Below are positions 1 through 13,300 of a stretch of DNA of 64,000 nt, one piece after another. The stretch covers positions 41,048,979 to 41,112,978 of the forward strand of contig NC_090704.1 of assembly GCF_040954835.1 (NCBI RefSeq), written 5' to 3'. A model generated the notes under the pieces. That model had not been told where the DNA came from, did no database searches, and saw nothing but the letters and a program-made list of their open reading frames with translations. The translations under genes and the position numbers were made by a program. The first letter of the stretch is position 1. Each line of letters starts with the position of its first letter. The DNA is from Lepisosteus oculatus. Taxonomy: Eukaryota; Chordata; Actinopteri; Semionotiformes; Lepisosteidae.

Positions 1-1306
1 CAGCTGTACCTACCTTGTATTATGTTTCATGTTTCTTTGTTGATTCTGAAGTCCACTGGGTTGTCTTTGTCAGTGCCTTTGGGGATTTTGACTATTTTTT
101 TTTATCTGTTCAAGACTAAAAATATTCCATGCTTTTCTTTTAGCCTGGATCTTGTCCCTGGTCAGTTAGGTTCTTTGCTTCTGAAAGGGTGAACGCAGGC
201 TACACTTAGAATCCGCTTGGCATCATAGGGGAGTCCTGTCCTGGCATTCTCTGCCCTCATCTTTTAGTACTGCAGTTGTCATATCAACCTGCAGAGACAT
301 TAACGGTAAAACTGAAAGCAAACCTATCATGCTTTTAAAACATCTTATTGCCTCAAGCCGATTTAGCCAAAGCTAATATGAGACAGGTGGTTTTATTTTA
401 ATGTACCTTAAGTGCATATAACACAAGAGAGGATGATGGATTCTGAGAAATGAAAAAAGGATATGTTGATTGGAGAAAGATACTTGGCTAGATTCACAAC
501 ATAGTTTGGCATGCGATTGCAATAATTAATTTTCACTTTCACATTTTTGTGTATTTTATTTTACGATTTGATGGTTGATATACAGCACGCTTCTGGGGTG
601 TCCTGGCTGAGGCCCGGCTCGTGACTAAGTCCTGGATCTGAATCCCTTTCCTGTTGTTCCTCCCTTTCCAAAGCAAGAAAACCCCCACTCTGCTCACCAT
701 GGTGGTCCAGGGAAGGTAGAGTAGCTGAGCCCATGACCATGTGGGCTGGAATCTCAGATCCCGCCGAGACCTAAACCATCATCCTCTGGATAGCCGCCTA
801 GCAGTTAAAACAGCTCACCACAAATATGCATGCAATGCTAATCTGGGCATGGTTAACCTCCACTGATTAAATTAAATCCCAGCTGCTGGTGTGCAACAGG
901 TACACTCGACGGTAATTGACAGAGGGCACGCTTTTCCAACACCAAGTGATAAAGACAAACAAAACATGTTTTCTGTTTGTATTGTAGCAACCACATAAAA
1001 AAAAGAGAAATAACCCCAAAGTAAAGTGATGTTAATCAGTAAATAATTCGCTCTGCTGAATTCTGGGGAGATGGTACTGTACATGTTTACTGTATGCTTG
1101 AATTCAAATAACAATGGTTATGTCATGATCACTGTTTTGATCTTTCCAGGATCTCTTCACCATATCATGCATAGTGGGCAAGTTACCTTTAATTTTTTTT
1201 TTTCAGCATGGTCTTTATTACCATTGAAGACGTTTATTAAGTCGTTGCTTTTTTTGGCTGTTGCTGAATGTGCTGACATTGTACTGGTTCTGTTTTGTCT
1301 CTGTAG
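1..1306. other. aspscr1 upstream intron (partial)
   Basis: Sequence before the first visible exon. I see no exon, RNA gene or clear repeat here; it should be intron of aspscr1. Confidence 0.6.
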
Positions 1307-1369
1307 TCGGTGCTTTGAGAGAGTTTGTGAAGAAGCACTTGGAGGATCCACAGCTCCGCTTCTACTTGT
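1307..1369 (+). CDS. aspscr1: aspscr1 exon: UBX domain, helix and following strand
   Basis: Acceptor ctgtag ends at 1306 and donor gtaagt starts at 1370. The exon begins with two bases of a split codon and ends with one. It encodes GALREFVKKHLEDPQLRFYL. Confidence 0.9.
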
Positions 1370-4300
1370 GTAAGTACAAACAAGCCCATAAATAAAAAGA
1401 GGACAAGGCTTCACTTTATTGTCACCCGAGAGGATGTTAGACCCTTTATAAGTTATACTGCTTTGGAATCACTGTAGAATTCTCATGTTTAAGCCCAAAT
1501 AAATTAGACATTAATTACATGCACTTTGCTCGGAAAAGTGTTGGATGTTCCCATATGAGAAATATGAGTCACTGAGTTCAACAGTGAATTATAATGACGG
1601 AGGATGGGAATGAAAGTGTCTGTTTCCAAGGCAGACATGTTGTCAACCAGGCTAAAAGCGACAGACGTGCTATTATATTTAACTGAAGCCAACCACAGAG
1701 GAGTACATCGCATTCTTTTGAAACAAAAAACAGGATAAAGAATAAATTAGCCTTAAATCTCTTACAGTAAGTTAAAAAAGGGTTGGGTTACCAGCAATGT
1801 TTTAATTAAGTTTAACATTTGTTTTAAAGAAATCAAGAAGAGTAAAATTGTCATTGGAACCAAATGCTGGGATACACTTCACGAAACATTTTAGTTAATC
1901 CTCTTTCACGTACATAGTTTTAATATGTCTGTTTTCTTTGATCAAATACAAATTGCCTGCCCAGACTCTGATGACAATTACTGATGTGAAAGCCAAATAA
2001 AAACACAACAACTGCCCAGTCCCTTTTCAGTGCCTGAATGTTATTGCTTTCTCTTGCACTGTTTTAGTCATCTCTGTAGTAGTACAGTTTGTTCTGAAAC
2101 TCAGGGATAAAGTGCCTTACTGTTACTACTTTGAATACCAACTTTCCTTGGTAAAAAATATGCAGAAGTTATAATTCCACACGACACATCTTTAAACCTT
2201 CCTTAAAGCCTGTCTTTTTGCTTTATGTTTTAGTTAAAATTAGTCAATTTACTGTACTGTTTTACTTCTGTTAAGTATATTATAATTTTTTAGAAATATT
2301 TTGAAATCATTCAGTAATCTGAAATAAAAATGTATCTTTATCATCTTTATATTACATCAATTCATTTGGCTGTCACCTACTGTACAATCACATCTGGTCA
2401 GGATGCAAAGGGATAGATTATGGTAGCATAAAACCACAGAAAACAGCTCAGCATTAAGTACTAAGCAGTATTATCACTTAGCACATTAAATACTGTTTTC
2501 AAGCATTTAAAAAGTAATTAAATTAAAAGTAAAAGGATGCCAACTTAAACAGACATGAGTTCTGCCCAGAAATGTCAGTCTTTGCAGCTAGCTGTTCTTC
2601 ATGGGTGTGTAAAATTTATCATTGTAAAATAAACATTTCCTTTAATTATTTTGAATCCCATGATTTTTAAAGGCACAAGCTTTCAAGACTTTAAAAGTTA
2701 CTCATTTAGCTATAAGTAAAAATTTGATGACCAACAATAGGAAGAAATAATTGAGTATTTGTATTTAATGTACAAGCGGGAAAAAGTTTTTCTTATTTTC
2801 TCTGTATTTGTATTATTTGATTATTCATTCCCATTTAGTTATTACTCCTCCAAAAACCAATTTGGATGACCCTGCCACCACACTTTTTCAGGTAAGGAAG
2901 ATATCTATAAGTGCTTTATTTCACGATATATATCTTCATATTTCACGATATGCATCTCAATTATCATGTTAATGCTCATGCTCATTTGTGGTTTATGTTT
3001 TCAACAACTCCTGAAGAGCTGTCACTCAGTGAGAGTCTATTTCCTTCTAAAAAATGTTCAAAACAAATCCCAAATAAGATTATGTTCTTTAGGGACACCA
3101 TACTGGTCTTTATAGATATGTGCCAAAACTGGAGTTATGCATTATTATTAATCTTTTGGCTGCATTTTTTCAGTAGAGGCAATGGAACTTATTACGCTAA
3201 TAATTCTGTTAAGACTTTGGGCTTGCTTAAATTAAAAAATGACATTCAGTTACTGCCACATTCCTTTCCATCAGAATGGATTTATTAAGGCAGATATCAG
3301 CACAGAAATCTCTTCGAGGACTTGTATGTGGATTTTAGTTTTGATGTTAACCTTAAGACGGTGTCTTCTTCTGGCTTATTTGCTAAAAACAAGTGAAGGG
3401 CTCTCATTGTATGCCACTGAGCCTTAGGCAGGCATTGAAGGAGGGGAGAAGTGGCATTAGGCATTGCAGAGAGTCAAAGCTTTTCTTTGGCACACACTGT
3501 ACAAGACCTCAAACTGGCGATACAAATGGGGAGGCATTCTGAAGGGGATTGGCGCAAATAGCCGAAGCTTTATTTTTGCGAGTTTGCAAACTGGGATTTA
3601 GAAGAAACTCTGTTCTCTTACCCAACTTTCCTATGTTGTAAATGGTGAACAAAGAAAAACTCAAGCCTTTCTTTTGGTCTCATATCTATCTGTGCATCTG
3701 ACAAGTTTGTCTAGTATATACCCAGCAGCCCTCATGTCCAGGAGTTCCTCCAAAGTGGTTCTGAGCCAAAGTGTTTTCCTTTGAATCCTGTACAGAATTA
3801 GCGAATGTGCTGTGGATTGCATCTGGAAAATGGTCTCTGACTTACTGCCTAGCCTCAGGTGTTCGGAGATCTTTCTTCCATAATTATTTAGTCAGCAGGC
3901 ATTCTTTGAGTTTCCTGTACGATTTTGTTCTTTTATGTACTTTTTTGGATGGCCAGTGGAAGGGGTTCACCCATTATCATTTATGCTGAAGAGCCTGGCA
4001 ATGTAGTGCCGGAACTGGAGAACAATGCACCCTCCCACTTTACACCCTTAGAAGAGGAAAACAGCAGAAAAAGTAGACTTGCTTTGTTGGCTTGCTTTGG
4101 CCACAGTATCATCACTCCCATCATGCAACAGTGACCTTCCCACCCCTCACCAGGTGCCCCACAGCTCACCAGGCACCTGTACACTTGCAATGTTGTCAGT
4201 GAGGCCAGGGTCAGTGTCTGTAATGCTCTCTCTAGGTTCTGGTAATGCTGTTAGGAAGCACCGCATCAGTGTCTGTAATGCTCTCTCGCAGTTCTTGCAG

Positions 4301-7300
4301 TGCAGAGAGCATCGCATCAGCACCTGTGATCATAAAGTGGCAGTTCATGCGATGAATGAAAACTTTAACGGTTCTCATTCGACTTGTACTGGTGCACCGG
4401 TTTTAATTGCCAGGTGAAGTGTTAAACAATAGGCAGTATTAAGGACTTAAAATATTAAAATAATCCTTAACCCCAAATTTGAATCAAAATTCGTAGTTAA
4501 CTAATTAACATGCAAGATTTGGAAAAGTAAGTGGCAGGGAAAACCACTCGTTACCTCTATGAACTGGGCTCACTTTCACTATTTTGCATCTTCACTCTAT
4601 ACATTGGTATTCAAAACAAGACCTTGCTGACAGCCCCCCCCCTCCCCAAGTAAAAATGGGATGACACTCATTGAGACAGGGGGACTGAAAAGTATTATCC
4701 GTGGTTATGTGGCTTAGCCCTCAAAGTATTGCTTGAAGGCAGTTATTTAAGTTCACTCACAATTCGTATATTGCTTCCAAACATCTATTCAAAATGACAG
4801 CAGTATACTGACGTCAGAGCCCGAGATGTTTTGTTAGAAAACCAAACCCCAATTTTTTTTTTTTCCTGGAAGCTCACCCTTTATCTGAAGCAGTGAGCTT
4901 TTTTTTTTCTTTTGCTAGACATAATGTCTTCCCGATGAAGGATGGTCTGCTTCACTCTTCAAAGGCACTTAAGATGTATAATTAATAACAGAAATCAGTA
5001 ATTTGAAATTATAGCAGAAAGCACCCCGATCCCTTTGAACTGTTCAAATTTCCACTCCCTAAGGATGATTCATATTCCCTTAATTGCACAGGATTAAAAG
5101 AGGGTGGAGCCAGTTCCAAAAACAAACAAAAAATCCAATGAATACCCACAGACCTTCAAAAAAAACAACAATATATTAAATCTTTTCTTTTCTACAGTAG
5201 CTTAATATTCCAAACTCCTTCCCATTCTCCTGTGCCAAATCCTATTAGTGCCCATGAGTGGTCTGGGGGAGTATTTATGAGCCTGCGCTGTAAATAACTA
5301 ACAGACTCACTTTCACCAGAGCACTCTGTCAGCTGTCCCCCTTAATCAGACAATCAGTCAGTCAATCAACTCTTTAATAAACACACACCCATCACAAGAC
5401 TCTTTGGTAATTTTGTCATGACTTTCATTGGAAGAAACTAATACATTTTTAAAAAAAAATTATGTCCCTAAACAAGCCACTGCAGCATATACATGTTTAA
5501 ACCGTGCCTGTCAGAAGTCTACACATTATTGAGTTTGGCATGCTGATGACAGCACTACAGTGGCCTAAAAGAACAATATCCCAGACACTCTGGGGTTCAT
5601 TGAAGTATTAAACTGAAGCTTTCATCTCTTCTCTTCACTGCATGATTAGCACTCCTTTTTTCTGATTCCCGTCATGTTTTTATTCAGTCATTTCTTAGGA
5701 AAAAGTTGTTTGAAAAAAATATAATTACTAGATAAGTACTTAAAACAACACATTTCTGTTTAAATAAACATTAAGGGTTTTTGACTTGGCAAGCTTATTA
5801 GACACACAAGAAATGAGAAGGGCAGTGTTTCGAGCAGAAGCTGATCATTTGAAAACTTTCTGCAGTTTTTAAAAAATGTGTCTCTTCTGGTGAAGAGTGC
5901 GTTAAAGCCAAGGACTTGTAGCTTGAGAGCTTGTGAGCACTGGAAGTGAGTTCAGGCCCTCTATTTCGTCATTCTCACCCAGATACTCACAGCCCTCTTA
6001 TACACTGTCCTGCATGGAGAGTGCATAACTCCACAGGCAAAAACAAAATAAAATACTGTTTGTCCCTTGACCTATTGCGTTTGTGAACTGTCATTTCAGA
6101 GGGTTTATGAATACCAGAGCATGCAATGGCATTCTTGCTTTTCAGCCACTTGGGTGGTCTGGACAACAAGCTTTTCTATGATTCTGGGATCATTGTTTGA
6201 TTATGAATGAATATGACTTTGTGTCCTCCTATAGAATTGTATTTAAAATTCTGAAAAGTTTCAGACATGCCTGGCAACACCGGCGCACCCCTTTTCTTTT
6301 GATTGCCAAAATAATCAAATTTTTGGATTTTCTCAGAAGGTTAAGGCATGATAGCTATTCTTTCCATTCTACCTGATTACAAAGATACTTTTCCTGAACA
6401 CAGCAAAATATATCGAATCGAAGAAAGCTAAAAGAAAAAACAAATAATTCTCCCATATCTTCAATATGTTATGGGGTCCAAAGGTGCCGCTGTGTCTTGT
6501 AGTTTCTTTTGTATTATTTTAGGCTTCTGCAAGTGAATTTAAAACTTATTGCAAGATGATTAATGAACACTTACATTAATTTATAAAGGACATTTTAGTT
6601 GTGGTGATTGTTTCTTTACTTCAGAGATGACACACAGATTTGGCAGGAGATAAATTAATGCTCTACTTCACCCTTGAGACCCTGTAGTGAAAATACACCC
6701 ATTATCCAATGGCAAATGAAATAAAGAAGAATGTATTTCATTTTTAAGGCCTGTCATGGGCAAGCACTACAGCCCTTGTGGAAAAATTGACCAGTTAACA
6801 GCTTGCACACACTAAAAAGCAAATCTCTTATGAAGGGCTGGACATGAACCTATAACAATAATTGTGGAAATGGCCATATCCAAATGTTTCCTTAACCGTT
6901 ATTAATAATTCATATGATTTCCATGGCTGAACTTCTCAAGAACCTTGCCCTTTTTAGTAGAGCCTGTTTAAATATTAAACCTTGTGTTTGGTGACAGGTA
7001 CCCTCTAGACTGGTTAGAGTTCCCATTCCAAAAAAGCTCTGTTTTCAGTTTTTCCAGTGTTGTGTGTGTGTGTGTATATATATATTTTTGTTTTGCTTTC
7101 TGAAAAAAATGATCAGCTTCCAACACAATGTCAATCCCTTGTCTGCCAGTGACACAACACACGCGCTTGCTGTTTTTAATGTGGCTCTGCTTAGCTAGGT
7201 TTTAGAAAGGGAGAATTGCACTGTGGTAGAGAAGACAGTTGGCTTATCCATTGCATTCACACCTTGACTGATCTCTGGAGTCTCAGGGTGTTTGAAATTG

Positions 7301-10300
7301 TGTGGCACGGTCTGGTCCCTTGATCATAGTTACATTGAATATTATTATTTTACCAAGGTCCATTTTAAGGGATTCATTAACGATCATTGACATTATTTTT
7401 GCATGTTTCTTTTTACACATTTCTGTTGTTTTCCCATTTTATTCACAAAATATCTTGTTCTATTTCAACTGGCATATTTCCAGAAACATTCTCCAAAACC
7501 CCTCTTCGTGATAACGAATGATGTGGCTGTGAGTGTGGTGGAGTTAAGTTTTTGGAAATTTATGATCTCTAATACCCTTGAATGGGACATGAATATCACC
7601 AGTATTACAAAGAAAGCACAGAAGGGAATGTGCTCTTTGCGCCGTTGGTGTCTCTCAGCCAATTCTGATACAGTTTTGCAGAGCCATCTTTCAGAGCTGA
7701 CTGCCTCTATAACTGTTCGGCCTGGTAACGCACCTGCCTGCTCCAAAGGCAAACCGCAGTGTGTTATTTGCTCTGCAGAGAGAGTCACTGGCTGTCACCT
7801 GCCCTCCACTGATGATCTGTACAATTCCAGAGCAAAGAAGCAGGCAGGAAAGATTGCTGATTACCCCTCCCACACAGGTGACCACCTGCTTCATAAACTC
7901 TCCTCAGGAAGATGCCACCAGTCTTAAACAGCTTCTTTTCTTGGGCTCTCTCTCTGCTTAACCAGAATTCCCAATAACAGTGTATGTGCGCTGTTTTAAT
8001 AATGTCTGCTGCCTTGTTTGTGTAGGGGAGAATCGTTTGTGCACCACCAGGTATACCAGAATAAACTCCTGGAAATGGACTTAACTAAATTGACTTGGCA
8101 GCTTTCCATTTGTGACATTTGAGTGAATCAGAGTAATTAACACAGAAACCTGCATCACTGAATTCTGCTCTTTTCCTACTGTAGTACCCTATCCTGGCAG
8201 AATAAAATGAGCATGTGCCATTGTGTACGTGTTGCACATATAAACAACACAAGGGATGTATTTGGGCACCTGGTGCAAGCGTGATGTTTTGCTCATTAAA
8301 TATCTCTCGCGAGTTTGAAGGAAGTGATTGTGTTTTAGAATTTACCCGAGTATTTTGTGAACAAGGTCAACGAGGAAGTGAATTAAGCAATGAAGATATA
8401 CCCGTACAATGCCATGTATTAATTCTCTGGTATTATTCACAACTGATAAAGTGTGAATGTTGCCCAGTTTAAATATTTAATGAGCAAGCCTTGACACATT
8501 TACATCACTGCCTGTATAGGTGCCCTGTTGCATTTATATTCTGTATATAACACAGATACTCTGCACTGTTGTAGCAGTAGGAAAATTAAAAAAAAATCTG
8601 CTTAGGTGACTTAAGGATGAATATAAAGGGCAGCCTCACATGCAGAAAACAAGATAGTCTCACACCCACACCCCTTCCCTTCTAAGAACAAGCCTTTAAA
8701 GTAATAGCAGAATATTCCTTCCTGTTTTGATCTCATCTGTCTTTGATTTTGCCCAGTTGAAATTGGCACATGGGGTTAATACAGGGGTGCTTTGATCTCC
8801 TCTGCCAGGAATAGAACTTGTTTATCTGATGGCTTCTTAAATGTTTTCGGGGGTCTGGCTGCGCGCTGTGCTCCCTTGAAGTATGAGAGATGTCTCTGGG
8901 ATGGAGGGGGACAAGGGGGACCGAGAGGAAAGAAAATTCCTTCTAATGGTAGAAGGAACGGGAAGCAGTTCCCAGATGTTGATGATGGACATCACAGCCC
9001 GGCCTTCCCTCCGTTATTTACCCTTATCTGTCACATGCAGCTGGGCCGCCAAGCCCCCCCGAGTGTTGACATGCCCTTCCAAATGTGACACTCTTTTAAT
9101 CTTCCCCTCCACTCTGCACTTCACAAACCACTTCCTGTCCTCCAGCCGGCTTTTCATCAGCTCTTCCAGAATTGCTTTGTTTACTTGCTACCATCTTTAT
9201 TTTCTTCTTTTAACCGCTGCCCAGTTTAAATTCAACTCTAGGCTAGACCCAAGCCATTGTAAGCAAAGTGGTGGTTATAGTTCGAGGATTAGCTGCGATT
9301 TTCATTTCGTCCTTCCTTCTGTCCGGTTATCCTGGTATTGCCGTCAAAGCTGAATTCAGACTGATTCGAAAATTAGTACTTTGTGTTCTTTCCAGTGGTG
9401 GTACAACATGCTTGGGGTGCAAGAAAAAGTCAGAAGTATTCAGACTACATTTTACTGTACTTAGCTCTACAGCTGAGATACTCACATCTATCCTTCGTGC
9501 TAAATTTGTCCATTGAAGTATTTGTTTAAGGAACTGAATTGCATTCTGTAAGCTGTGTTGACCTCATTTAATTTATTGTGTGGAGCATCCATAAGCGGAA
9601 ATCACAAGCAAGTATAGGTTGTTCTAGGCATTGCAATATCCAAGTCACAATATAGACCTCTAATATATTGACTGATTAACTGATTTAGCAATTAACCAGG
9701 AGTACAGTATTTCTTCTGTGTTCCTTATACTGACACCAGTGGTTTAAAATAAGAGACCCTGCAATGCAAAACCATAGCACTCTACCAGTTCATTAATAGA
9801 GGTTCTACATGTAGTGTAGGAGCAGGGTGTTTATCTAATTTTATTTTTTATTTCTCCTAAATTCATTCAAGTCATCTAAAAATTAAAACTTTCCCATTTA
9901 ACCAATATATGTGATTTTTTTTTTTCATCTGGAAGAAAGTGACCGTGCAAGGACGTAACCGGAAGAGTATTATTGCTGGCAGGGACCCTTCTCTTATCAA
10001 GAAGTGGTCTCTGAGACTCTCGATTATCCAAAGCCTACAGCTGAACCTTCCTGACCTCTGGGTTTTGTTTGATGTGGTCCTGGCCAGTGTGAGATGAAAT
10101 AGAGTTGAAACGTTTATTGTTTCAATGGAAGATTTACATGATTAGACCCCCAGAAATAAACTTTCCATTCCTACTTCAGGGCACAGGGAGGCTTTATTTG
10201 TATGAGTGTGTGTTTGTGTGTGCATGGCTTTTGTATGCTCTTTCATGGGCAAACAAGATGCAAATAATTTAGGTCCTTATTTAATTCATGAGATTCCTTT

Positions 10301-13300
10301 GGGTAAAAAAAAAGAGAACCAAGATAAACTTACAAGCACATGTGGCCACAATATTGGTGGGCTTAGTCTTAGTCTGGGGTTTGGAAGAGTTATCCCGCAA
10401 TACAAACTGCAATGTCATTTGTCTTGTATTAACCCCGTGGTGGTGTTTCTGGCATATCCCCCCCCCCCCCCCCGGTAGTAAGTTTTTCAAGAAGCCCTGC
10501 ATCTGTGTACCTGAGTAAAATGGCAAGCTACGAGCTTGGAGGGAGCTATGGAAATAGATTGCTGTTAATGGAGATACAGCCCAGTTCTCTGACTTTCTAG
10601 TTAATTCAGGTAGGTGACATTCCATATTGGGAAGAAAACAGAAAAACCTAATGAGGCCAGCTTTGTTTTTCCAAGCTTAATTTTTTGGGAAACATTTTTT
10701 ATTGGAAAAAGTGATGTTGGTCAGTAAGGCCTGTCTTTGCGCACTCTAAATTCCCTGTGTTCCCAGTTCAATCTTTGCTGTCTGAGCACAAGAGGCGCAA
10801 AGGAGGGAGCTAAGTAATTCTAAAGCAAGACATGTACCAGCATTGTGAAGTTCATCTGCTGAGAACAGAGCGATCAATGGTGATGCAATCTGCTAAAACG
10901 TGTCTCAGTTGAGAGATTTACTGGACCTAAGCAGAAAAGTCCCAGAACAATACATTCTTTACTTTTAGTGGGTTAAGCATAGGAAGTGCATTGTTTTGAA
11001 ATAATGTCCTCCTAAATCTACATCACTTGAAGTGGTCTCCATTTCACCATTCAGCATGTTTTCAAAATAAGTGGTACATTATCCTTCATTCCATAGCTTG
11101 GAGATATTTCCTTGTGTTTTCCTTTTGTTAGTGAATGTACCACCTCAAATAGCATAAAAAGATAATACAGGAGACTTTAATGAAGTTTTTTTTCTTGGTC
11201 ATGGAAATCCAGTACTTAATCTACAAAGGGACATTCAACCTCTAATCCCATGGGATAGGTGCCCTTTGTACTTTTAATATCTCTTTTCCTCTCAGGATAA
11301 GTCATCAGTTCGCATCAGTGATTTATAAGGTGTTCATTAGTATTAAATGAATAGCTTGGAATGTAGCCTACCATTAAGATTGAATGGTTTTGACCTTCTT
11401 TGAGGTTTTAATTATACTTACTGCACAGAGGGTAGCATTTCATTCACTTGTTAGAAGCTCATTTAATGATGACTGTCATACCCAAGCACATGTCAGAGGT
11501 ACCCCGTGCTTCAGGCAGAAAGGTGAAAACAGTTTGTGCTTTCCATCAATGCTGTTGACCCAGGGCATTAGTGTGAAGGAGGCTCACTTTAGCTTGCAAA
11601 TATATTTTTCGACAGTAATAACACCTTGTACCTCCATTGCAAAAAATTACTCATTTTGATAACAGATGTTGACAGACATCTGAGGCAGATTGTCTTTCAG
11701 ATTAAGGAAACAAAGTGTTTTTTTATTAGACATTGATCTGTACAGTCTGCTTCTTAAGCATTATTCGAAAACAATATTTTTTGGAGACTTTTGGTGTTGC
11801 AAGTTCCCAGCATTATTTTCTTGGTATCTCTCTCATAACTGCGACAGTGTGATGGTATAAAGTGGTATGAATTACATCTGGTTTTGCTAAAGTCATAAGA
11901 ACATAAGAAAGGATACTGGGGTCATTCAGCCCATCTAGCCCATTGGGTAGTTAATAGCTGAGAGATCTAAGGATCTTTGTTTCTTGGAAGAAACCCAAGA
12001 TATCAGATACAATAACATTGCTGAGCAAGAAGTGCTTCTAGCTCTTGGTTTTAAGTGCACTTGCCTCGAGTGTATGTGGAAAGTATTTTTGTCAGCCTCT
12101 GTTTCCATAGTAGTGAAAGCAATTTGCTCCGGTGTTCTACTGATTGAGTTAGGACGTGGGAAGTATAGACTGTTAAAAGTGGAGTGTCACCCTACAGGAG
12201 GGATCTTAACACTCGTTTGTTGTCTTCCCCATCATGATTTTTTTTTCTCCATGTTATTTTAAATAATTGAAGCCGCAAATGAAGCTGTAATACACCACGC
12301 CATATTTTCATAGGGTACTGATTGTTAAACGCAGTGGTATTTGCGGATATTACAGATGCAGGAATGTTTTCTATGAACTATTTCCCCCCCCTTTAAAAAT
12401 GGTCTCCTTGTTTTCTTGGTTTATTTGGTTATTTAGGTCCTGTTTCGCCCCGGCCTTCTGAGCCTCACAGCAGTTTCTGTGGTGGGCTCAGAGCTTTCTT
12501 CTTTATATGCCTGTCTTGCCTATTAAATTTTTTTTAGCATCAGGCCAACAACAGGCTCAAAGAATCTTAATCACTTTGTGTCATGTAATGGAAAGAATGT
12601 TTCCCATCCTAACAGGCCTTTGATTCCTCCGTCCCAGCACACTCTCTTCTAGGGCGGCCCTTCAGGAAGATCATTTGCTCGCTTGGAATGCCGTGTATCC
12701 TATTTAAATACATTGTTTCCACTGCGGAACCTGATAATAATAACAAAAATAATGATCGTCCTAATAATAATAAAAACTGCCCGGCAGACGCTGGCCCCAA
12801 TTCTATCCACGCAGTGTTTGTCACTTAATGAACAATGAACATTGCTCTTAAATAACTGTCTGGTAGGAGGCAGCCAAGTGGGATCCGACCAGGCGTGTGT
12901 GTGTGCGAGAGAGCGCGCTTCAAGCCTCACATGCGTGAGAGCTGATGCTAATCAGGTTGAAGGTGACTGTTCTTCTTTTAGGGTGTCTTTTCTGATGCGG
13001 TTGGAAGTTGTGCCGTGAATTTCCCCCGACCCCTCCGGGACTCTTTGTTTTGTTTTGTTTTGTTTTGTTTTTTGGCGCTCTCTGTGTAACCCTCCGGGCC
13101 TTTGATGTCTGTGCCCGAGCGCTGATGGACAAAAGAAGATCCTGGAGCAGCACTACAGGGATTTTTTGGGGGGGGCGGAGTGAGCACCACGTGAAACTTT
13201 GAATTAAATGGCTCCCTTATATCTGTTTGATTTACTGTGCGTTTCTAGTTTTTGAAAGGAAAATGCATGAGTCAGGAACAAAGTCAAGAATGTGCCATAC

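Noticed and set aside
7403-7927. 174-codon frame taken as a gene
   Set aside because: Its second half is the tail of a LINE reverse transcriptase; no start context or upstream domains.
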